Positions 58,306 to 64,000 of a DNA stretch of 64,000 nt are shown piece after piece (the first letter of the stretch is position 1; every line of letters starts with the position of its first letter). Where the stretch lies: the NCBI RefSeq assembly GCF_017309185.1, contig NZ_JAEKJZ010000001.1, positions 2,170,001 through 2,234,000 on the forward strand, in the 5' to 3' direction. The notes beneath the pieces were generated by a model. It was not told the origin of the DNA, did no database searches, and saw nothing but the letters and a program-made list of their open reading frames with translations. The position numbers and the translations under genes were made by a program. Source of the stretch: Roseibium aggregatum (lineage in GTDB: Bacteria; Pseudomonadota; Alphaproteobacteria; Rhizobiales; Stappiaceae).

Positions 58306-59256
58306 ATGCGCTCCGGCCGGGCACAGGATCTGTCGCGCAATCTGTACAGCCCGGCCATGCGCTATTTTCTGGCCGCGGCCGAAGCAGGGTCGATCAGGGC
58401 GGCATCGAGAGAGCTGAACGTCGCCTCTTCGGCGGTTAATCGGCAGATCCTTTGGCTGGAGGAAGCCCTCGGGTTACAGCTCTTTGAGCGGGTCGGACGC
58501 CGGTTGAGGCTCTCACAGGCCGGTGAATTGCTTCTTGCTCACATCCGGAGAACCTATTCGGATTTTGAAGGCACCGTGGCTGAACTCGATGCTTTGAAGG
58601 GCTTGCGTCGGGGCACGGTCTCGATCGCGGCAGTCGAAAGCGTTGCTGAAAAACTCCTGCCTTCGATCATCAGTGACTTTCGTAAAAGCTATCCCGGCAT
58701 CCACGTCAATGTCACGGTGTCTTCCTCCAGGGAGGCGGCGAGGAAAGTTGAAGCCGCCGAGGCGGATGTCGGTTTCACCTTCGATCCTCCGGAAACCTCG
58801 GCATTGACCCTGGCCTTTCAGCACGAAGTCGCCATAGGCGCCCTGATGAAGCCGGACCACCCGCTCGCCGGGGAGCCGTCTCTCTGTCTGCACGACTGCC
58901 TGAAATATCCCGTCGCCCTGCCGGCGGAAGGGCTTTCGATTCGCACGAGGATCGACGTTGTCCGGAACCGCATTCACGGCGTGTCGAGAACATACGTGGA
59001 AGCCAATTCACTCAGGCTCATGCGGGCACTCGCCCGTGAGGACAACGTCATCGGATTTCAAACGCTGATCGGATGCGAGGACGATCTGACATCTGGAGCG
59101 CTCGTCTTCATACCTTTGTCGGACGCGCCTTTACAGGCGGACAAACTGTGTGTCGTGACGTCTTCCCTGCGCGCCATGGCGCTCGCGCCGGCCATGTTTT
59201 TCGATCACGCTGTGTTCGCGTTGCGGGATCGGTTACCGCTTATTGATGCCAAATAG
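58306..59256 (+). CDS. LysR-family transcriptional regulator
   Basis: This 316-residue regulator has an N-terminal winged helix-turn-helix at about residues 15-75 (RYFLAAAEAGSIRAASREL then VASSAVNRQI and LGLQLFERVGRRLRL) and a periplasmic-binding-like effector domain after about 100. It lies directly upstream of the purine-breakdown genes uraH-xdhABC on the same strand and may control them, but this is inference from position. It starts one base after the quinone reductase gene. Confidence 0.9.
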   Translation: MRSGRAQDLSRNLYSPAMRYFLAAAEAGSIRAASRELNVASSAVNRQILWLEEALGLQLFERVGRRLRLSQAGELLLAHIRRTYSDFEGTVAELDALKGLRRGTVSIAAVESVAEKLLPSIISDFRKSYPGIHVNVTVSSSREAARKVEAAEADVGFTFDPPETSALTLAFQHEVAIGALMKPDHPLAGEPSLCLHDCLKYPVALPAEGLSIRTRIDVVRNRIHGVSRTYVEANSLRLMRALAREDNVIGFQTLIGCEDDLTSGALVFIPLSDAPLQADKLCVVTSSLRAMALAPAMFFDHAVFALRDRLPLIDAK

Positions 59257-59355
59257 GCATCAATAGGGTCTCAAATGAACGCTTTGGTTTGACGATTTTT
59301 TAGGGCACATTTTTGTGACAGTTTGACGGCGCGCGCCGGGCGAGGGAGATGACTT

Positions 59356-59706
59356 ATGGGGCGTTTGACGACGCATGTGCTGGATACGGCCTTGGGCCGT
59401 CCCGCCGAGGGGCTTAAAATCGAGCTCTGGTCGGCCGGAGAAACGATCAGACACATCTCCTCGCACGTGACCAACGACGACGGCCGGGTCGATGGCCCGA
59501 TCCTCCAGGATGACGCATTCGAACCTGGCGTTTACGAACTCCGGTTTCACGCGGGAGACTATTTGAGGCAGACGGCCCAGGCTCTTCCGGACCCCTTGTT
59601 TCTCGATCTGATTCCGATCCGCTTCGGGATCGCGGACCGGGACGGCCACTATCACGTGCCGCTTCTTCTGTCGCCCTTCGGCTATTCGACATACCGGGGG
59701 AGTTGA
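59356..59706 (+). CDS. uraH: 5-hydroxyisourate hydrolase
   Basis: UraH, 116 residues, hydrolyses 5-hydroxyisourate, the unstable product of urate oxidation. It is a transthyretin-like protein. The N-terminal [16 protein letters not shown] has the active histidine; the Arg in the middle strand ([11 protein letters not shown]) and the C-terminal [19 protein letters not shown] are diagnostic. GAGGGAG lies eight bases before the ATG. It opens the purine-breakdown gene run and is three bases upstream of xdhA. Confidence 0.96.
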   Translation: MGRLTTHVLDTALGRPAEGLKIELWSAGETIRHISSHVTNDDGRVDGPILQDDAFEPGVYELRFHAGDYLRQTAQALPDPLFLDLIPIRFGIADRDGHYHVPLLLSPFGYSTYRGS

Positions 59707-59709
59707 GGC

Positions 59710-61191
59710 ATGAGGGACAGCATCCGTTTCTTGAAAGGCGGCGAGATCGTTGAACTGGAGAACGTCGCTCCCACGGAAACGCTCCTCGATTACCTGCGCC
59801 TGAGGCGCCGGGAAACTGGCACCAAGGAAGGCTGTGGCGAAGGCGATTGCGGCGCCTGCACGGTCGCGCTCGGCCGCCTCATCGATGGCAGGCTGGTCTA
59901 TCAGCCGGTCAACAGCTGCATCCAGTTGCTCGGCATGATCGACGGAGCGGAACTGGTGACGGTGGAGGATCTGGTCGCGGACGAACGGCTTCACCCCGTG
60001 CAGGCCGCCATGGTCGCGCATCACGGCTCCCAATGCGGCTTTTGCACGCCGGGGTTCATCATGTCCCTGTTCACCCTTTACCATGCGACGGATGTCGAAA
60101 GATCGCGCGAGACGGTCACCGAATGGCTTGCAGGGAACCTGTGCCGCTGTACCGGTTACCGTCCGATCGTCGACGCGGCGCTGGACGCCTGTTTCGAGGC
60201 GGCCGACGACGCGTTTTCCTGGCGCGCGAACGAGACGAGGGAAAAGCTGCAGACACTTGCCGACAGCCGCGACATCTTTCTCGGTGACAGCGACAGGTTT
60301 TTCGCCTCGCCGTCGACCCTCGACGGTTTGGCCGTGCTTTACGGCCAGCATCCCGACGCAACGCTGGTGGCAGGCGCGACGGATGTCGGCCTCTGGATTA
60401 CAAAACACCTGCGTGAGCTGCCAAAAATGATCTGGCTCGGGCGCATCGAGGGGCTCGAGAGGGTTGAAGACACGGCCTCGGGTGTCCTGATCGGTGCGAC
60501 CGCAACCTATCAGGCTACCGAGGACGCGATGACCGGGCTCTCCGCGAGCCTTGGAGAACTCTGGCGCCGGATTGGCTCGAAACAGGTGCGCGCTTCGGGC
60601 ACGGTTGGCGGCAACATCGCCAACGGATCTCCGATCGGTGACACACCGCCGGCCCTGATTGCCCTCGGAACGACATTGGAGCTTCATTCCCCGGAAGGCT
60701 CCCGGGCATTGCCGCTGGAAGCTTATTTTCTCGATTATGGCAAACAGGACCGGGGCGAGAGCGAATTCGTCACCGGCCTGTTCGTGCCGAGACTGTCCGC
60801 CAATCAGGCGTTTCGCTGCTACAAGATCTCCAAACGGTTCGATCAGGATATTTCCTCGGTGATGGGCGCCTTCCGGTTCACGATCGACGACGGTCTCATC
60901 ACGGAAGCCAGGATCGCCTATGGCGGAATGGCGGCAACGCCGAAACGCGCGAGAGCGGCGGAAATGGCGCTGAAAGGCGCCGATTTGGACGATCCCTCGA
61001 GCTGGGGCGCCGGCATGCAGGCGCTTCTGTCCGACTTCACGCCGCTGAGCGACATGCGAGCGAGCGCGGAGTACCGGATGGAAACCGCCCGGGCCCTTCT
61101 GGCCAAGGCGCTCATGGAAATCAGCGGGACCGCTCCGGAGGAAATCCGGGTGCTGGCGAAACGGGAGGCCGACCGTGACCGTGCCGCCTGA
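59710..61191 (+). CDS. xdhA: Xanthine dehydrogenase small subunit (FeS and FAD)
   Basis: XdhA, 493 residues, carries the electron-transfer groups of xanthine dehydrogenase. The first [2Fe-2S] cluster uses Cys42, Cys47 and Cys50 (KEGCGEGDCGAC) and a fourth cysteine near residue 72. The second uses QCGFCTPGF and CRCTGYRP. The FAD domain has VAGATDVGLWI and GGNIANGSPIGD. It overlaps xdhB by 17 bases. With xdhB it oxidises hypoxanthine and xanthine to urate. Confidence 0.96.
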   Translation: MRDSIRFLKGGEIVELENVAPTETLLDYLRLRRRETGTKEGCGEGDCGACTVALGRLIDGRLVYQPVNSCIQLLGMIDGAELVTVEDLVADERLHPVQAAMVAHHGSQCGFCTPGFIMSLFTLYHATDVERSRETVTEWLAGNLCRCTGYRPIVDAALDACFEAADDAFSWRANETREKLQTLADSRDIFLGDSDRFFASPSTLDGLAVLYGQHPDATLVAGATDVGLWITKHLRELPKMIWLGRIEGLERVEDTASGVLIGATATYQATEDAMTGLSASLGELWRRIGSKQVRASGTVGGNIANGSPIGDTPPALIALGTTLELHSPEGSRALPLEAYFLDYGKQDRGESEFVTGLFVPRLSANQAFRCYKISKRFDQDISSVMGAFRFTIDDGLITEARIAYGGMAATPKRARAAEMALKGADLDDPSSWGAGMQALLSDFTPLSDMRASAEYRMETARALLAKALMEISGTAPEEIRVLAKREADRDRAA

Positions 61192-63514
61192 TCAGCATCG
61201 CCTTGACGCCACGCTGAAACACGTCAGCAAGGACCTGCCGCATGACAGCGCCAGACTGCATGTGACCGGCACGGCGACCTATATCGACGACATGGCGGAA
61301 CCCGCCGGGACGCTTCACGTGGTGCCCGGCTGGGCTCGACAGGCGGTCCGCGGACGGATCGAGTCCGTCGATCTCGGCGACGTCCGCGATGCACCCGGTG
61401 TGATTACCGTTATCACGGCGCGGGATATTCCGGGCATCAACGACTGTTCCTCCGCGTTCGGTGGCGACCCGGTTCTGGCGGAAGACGAAATCCTGTTTTA
61501 CGGCCAGGTGATCTTTGCCGTTGTCGCCAAAACCCGCGATGCCGCGCGCAAGGCCGCGGCGAAAGCGCGGATAGAGGTCGCGCCGATCACCCCGATCCTG
61601 ACCGCAGAAGACGCGGTCGACGCCGATACCACCGTTCTGCCGGACTATCAGTTCCGCAGAGGCTCGCCCGAGACGGGTCTGTCGGCCTCCGAGCATGTCT
61701 TCAGCGGCGCGATGCATATCGGCGGCCAGGAGCATTTCTATCTCGAAGGCCAGGTTGCCATGGCTCAGCCGGAAGAACATGGCGGTATGATGGTCTATAC
61801 CTCGACCCAGCATCCGACCGAAGTTCAACACACGGTCGCCAAGGTGCTCGGAGTCCCGGATGCCGCGGTAACGGCGGAGGTCCGTCGGATGGGAGGCGGT
61901 TTCGGCGGGAAAGAATCCCAGGCGAACCAATGGGCGGCCCTCGCGGCGCTGGCTGCACGCGTGACGGGCCGCGCCTGCAAGGTCCGCCTCGACAGGGACG
62001 ACGACATGATCATGACCGGCAAACGGCATGATTTCAAAGTGGACTGGAAGATCGGTTGCGACAGGTCCGGGCGCATTCGTGCCGTCGATATGGAATTTCT
62101 CGCTCGCTGCGGTTACTCGGCCGATCTCTCGCTCGGGGTCAACGACCGGACGATGTTTCATGCGGACTCAAGTTATTTCTATCCGGATGCGTCGATCCGC
62201 TCGCGCCGGTTGCGCACCGACACATGTTCGAACACCGCGTTCCGTGGTTTTGGCGGTCCACAAGGCATGCTCGCCGCGGAACGGATGATCGACGCGGTCG
62301 CCATCAGCCTCGGCAAGGATCCGCTCGATATCCGCAAGCTGAATTTTTACGACGGCGAACGAAACCTGACGCCCTACGGCATGCCCGTTGAAGAATACGA
62401 GGTCATGCACGATCTGATCGCGCAGTTGGAACAAAGTTCCGACTATTGGAACCGGCGTGACGAGGTCAACGATTTCAACGCGGTCAATCCGGTCCTCAAG
62501 AAGGGCCTGGCGCTGACGCCCGTCAAATTCGGTATTTCCTTCACTCTGAAGCATCTCAATCAGGCCGGCGCGCTGGTTCATCTCTATACCGACGGCTCCG
62601 TGCATCTGAACCACGGCGGCACGGAAATGGGGCAGGGGCTCTATCAGAAGGTTGCGCAGGTGGTCGCCGAGGAATTCGGCGTCACGCTCGACAAGGTCCG
62701 GATCACAGCCACCAACACCTCCAAGGTGCCCAACACGGCCCCGACGGCGGCTTCTTCCGGCACCGATCTCAATGCGATGGCCGCGAAGATTGCCGCCGGT
62801 GAAATCAAAAACCGGTTGATCACGTTCCTTTGCGAGCAGCATCAGTGCGGACCCGAGGCGATCCTTTTCGTCGACAACAGGGTTCTGGTGGCCGACCGGA
62901 GTTTCTCCCTGGCTGAGGTCGCCAATCAGGCCCATATGGCCCGTATTCAACTCTCCCATGCGGGATTTTACGCCACCCCCGGCATTACCTGGGACCGCGA
63001 CAGCGCGACCGGTCGGCCGTTTTACTACTTCGCATTTGGCGGCGCCTGTGCCGAAGTCACCATCGACACCATGACCGGCGAAATGACGATCGACCGGGTG
63101 GATATCCTCCACGATGTCGGCCATTCCCTGAACCCGGCCATCGATCTCGGTCAGATCGAAGGCGGCTTTGTGCAGGGCATGGGCTGGCTGACCACCGAAG
63201 AACTTGTCTGGGACGAGGCCGGCCGGCTGAGGACACATGCGCCTTCGACCTACAAGATCCCTGCGGCCTCCGATATCCCGTCAGATTTCACCGTCAATCT
63301 TTACGAAAGCCAGGGGAACCCACAGGCAACCGTTTACCGGTCCAAGGCGGTCGGCGAACCCCCGGTCATGCTCGCCAACTCGGTCTTCTGTGCGATCACA
63401 GATGCGGTCGCCAGCCTCAACCCTGGCGTTGTCCCGACACTCGACGCTCCGGCTACGCCGGAAGCCATCATGAAAGCCGTTCGGGACATGCGGATGAGAA
63501 AGGCGCCCCAATGA
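61175..63514 (+). CDS. xdhB: Xanthine dehydrogenase large subunit (molybdenum cofactor)
   Basis: XdhB, 779 residues, holds the molybdopterin active site. The motifs GGGFGGKESQANQWAA, NTAFRGFGGPQGM and GQGLYQKVAQ are family signatures. A GTG start at 61175 is used: GGGAGG lies seven bases upstream, and the frame overlaps xdhA by 17 bases. The C-terminal GEPPVMLANSVFCAI carries the catalytic Glu region. The gene overlaps xdhC with ATGA. Confidence 0.96.
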   Translation: MTVPPDQHRLDATLKHVSKDLPHDSARLHVTGTATYIDDMAEPAGTLHVVPGWARQAVRGRIESVDLGDVRDAPGVITVITARDIPGINDCSSAFGGDPVLAEDEILFYGQVIFAVVAKTRDAARKAAAKARIEVAPITPILTAEDAVDADTTVLPDYQFRRGSPETGLSASEHVFSGAMHIGGQEHFYLEGQVAMAQPEEHGGMMVYTSTQHPTEVQHTVAKVLGVPDAAVTAEVRRMGGGFGGKESQANQWAALAALAARVTGRACKVRLDRDDDMIMTGKRHDFKVDWKIGCDRSGRIRAVDMEFLARCGYSADLSLGVNDRTMFHADSSYFYPDASIRSRRLRTDTCSNTAFRGFGGPQGMLAAERMIDAVAISLGKDPLDIRKLNFYDGERNLTPYGMPVEEYEVMHDLIAQLEQSSDYWNRRDEVNDFNAVNPVLKKGLALTPVKFGISFTLKHLNQAGALVHLYTDGSVHLNHGGTEMGQGLYQKVAQVVAEEFGVTLDKVRITATNTSKVPNTAPTAASSGTDLNAMAAKIAAGEIKNRLITFLCEQHQCGPEAILFVDNRVLVADRSFSLAEVANQAHMARIQLSHAGFYATPGITWDRDSATGRPFYYFAFGGACAEVTIDTMTGEMTIDRVDILHDVGHSLNPAIDLGQIEGGFVQGMGWLTTEELVWDEAGRLRTHAPSTYKIPAASDIPSDFTVNLYESQGNPQATVYRSKAVGEPPVMLANSVFCAITDAVASLNPGVVPTLDAPATPEAIMKAVRDMRMRKAPQ

Positions 63515-64000
63515 AGGTCTGGGCGCAAATAGCCGCCTGTCTGAAGGACGGGGAGGGCTGCGCCCTTGTGACCGTGGCGCAGGCGAAGGGGTCGACTCCG
63601 AGGGAAGCCGGTGCCCGCATGGTTGTCAGGGCCGATGGTGGCTTTTATGGCACGATCGGCGGCGGCACCCTGGAACTGGCGGCAATCCGGCGCGCGGCAC
63701 AAGCGGCTTCCCAGGGGCGATCCGGCTTTTTTTGTCAGAAGGTTTCCCTCGGGCCGGACCTGGGGCAATGCTGCGGTGGCCGGGTCGACCTGGCGATTGA
63801 GGTATTGACCGAAAACGATCGTGCACCCGCCGAAACGCTGGCCCTGAGAGAATCCGAAGGAAAACCGTTCGGAACAGTCTGCACGCTGGAGAACGGAAAA
63901 CTCGGCGCCCGGTCTGTTCTCGATACGCCGCCCGCAGAAATCTTCGGCCTGGACGGTGACGAAGGTGCGAACCGGCGAACTCTTTCGGAACGCTTCGGGG
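63511..64000 (+). CDS. xdhC: XdhC-family molybdenum cofactor insertion protein, 5' part
   Basis: The ATG at 63511 overlaps the xdhB stop (ATGA), and 163 codons continue to the window end without a stop. The segment VTVAQAKGSTPREAGARMVV and the later IGGGTLELAAI are typical of XdhC, which binds the molybdenum cofactor, protects it and delivers it, sulfurated, to XdhB. LGPDLGQCCGGRVDLAIEV is also conserved. The gene is truncated only by the window end. Confidence 0.94.
   Translation, partial: MKVWAQIAACLKDGEGCALVTVAQAKGSTPREAGARMVVRADGGFYGTIGGGTLELAAIRRAAQAASQGRSGFFCQKVSLGPDLGQCCGGRVDLAIEVLTENDRAPAETLALRESEGKPFGTVCTLENGKLGARSVLDTPPAEIFGLDGDEGANRRTLSERFG

Overview
The window is chromosomal DNA of a GC-rich alphaproteobacterium, most likely a marine member of the Hyphomicrobiales/Stappiaceae type (Roseibium/Labrenzia-like). 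This rests on gene content: a phosphatidylcholine synthase, a malyl-CoA lyase, an IalB-family protein, LytTR signalling, the order Ppx/RlmE/guaB/RsmB, and an alpha-type GyrA with an acidic tail. Genus is inference; no 16S rRNA is present. No CRISPR array, intact insertion sequence, prophage or origin was seen. One tRNA gene, tRNA-Gln(CTG), lies at 13322-13395.

Layout. 1-3.0 kb: end of a molybdenum hydroxylase large subunit, a zinc alcohol dehydrogenase and a secreted CMD-CMD-cupin fusion. 3.1-3.7 kb: a decayed PQQ-sugar dehydrogenase. 3.9-12.7 kb: a 2238-residue glycine-rich autotransporter, divergent from a LytS-type kinase and LytTR regulator; a direct repeat with the spacing of LytTR operators lies between them. 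13.7-23.6 kb: Ppx/GppA, rlmE, guaB, rsmB and guaA, with a TPR protein and a sulfotransferase on the opposite strand between rsmB and guaA. 23.6-28.6 kb: a glycan-modification-like stretch with two more sulfotransferases, a formyltransferase, a polysaccharide deacetylase and small unknown proteins. 28.6-37.8 kb: housekeeping genes (MarC family, gyrA, coaD, two cyclophilins, queA, tgt). 37.9-42.9 kb: surface-sugar supply (nucleotide-sugar dehydrogenase, galU, kdsA) and enolase. 42.9-48.5 kb: a FrnE-like DsbA and a three-gene minus-strand unit (peptide-binding protein, degenerate acyl-CoA-synthetase-like protein, degenerate REC-REC-GGDEF-like protein). 48.9-57.1 kb: ialB, hspQ, malyl-CoA lyase, an LpxL-like acyltransferase, an AEC transporter, DUF1801, a UbiH-type monooxygenase, DUF2182 and phosphatidylcholine synthase. 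57.3-64 kb: quinone oxidoreductase and LysR regulator, then purine catabolism genes uraH-xdhA-xdhB-xdhC, the last running off the end.

Themes. Purine metabolism appears twice: guanine nucleotide synthesis (guaB, guaA) and purine breakdown (uraH, xdhABC). Cell-surface chemistry dominates the accessory content: autotransporter, sulfotransferases, formyltransferase/deacetylase pair, UDP-sugar enzymes, Kdo synthesis, lipid acyltransferase and phosphatidylcholine synthesis. The best candidates for undescribed biology are the operon of two apparently inactive enzymes at 43.7-48.5 kb, the LytTR/autotransporter pair with its putative operator, and the formyltransferase/deacetylase/sulfotransferase locus beside guaA. 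All domain calls come from reading motifs by eye; no database search was run.
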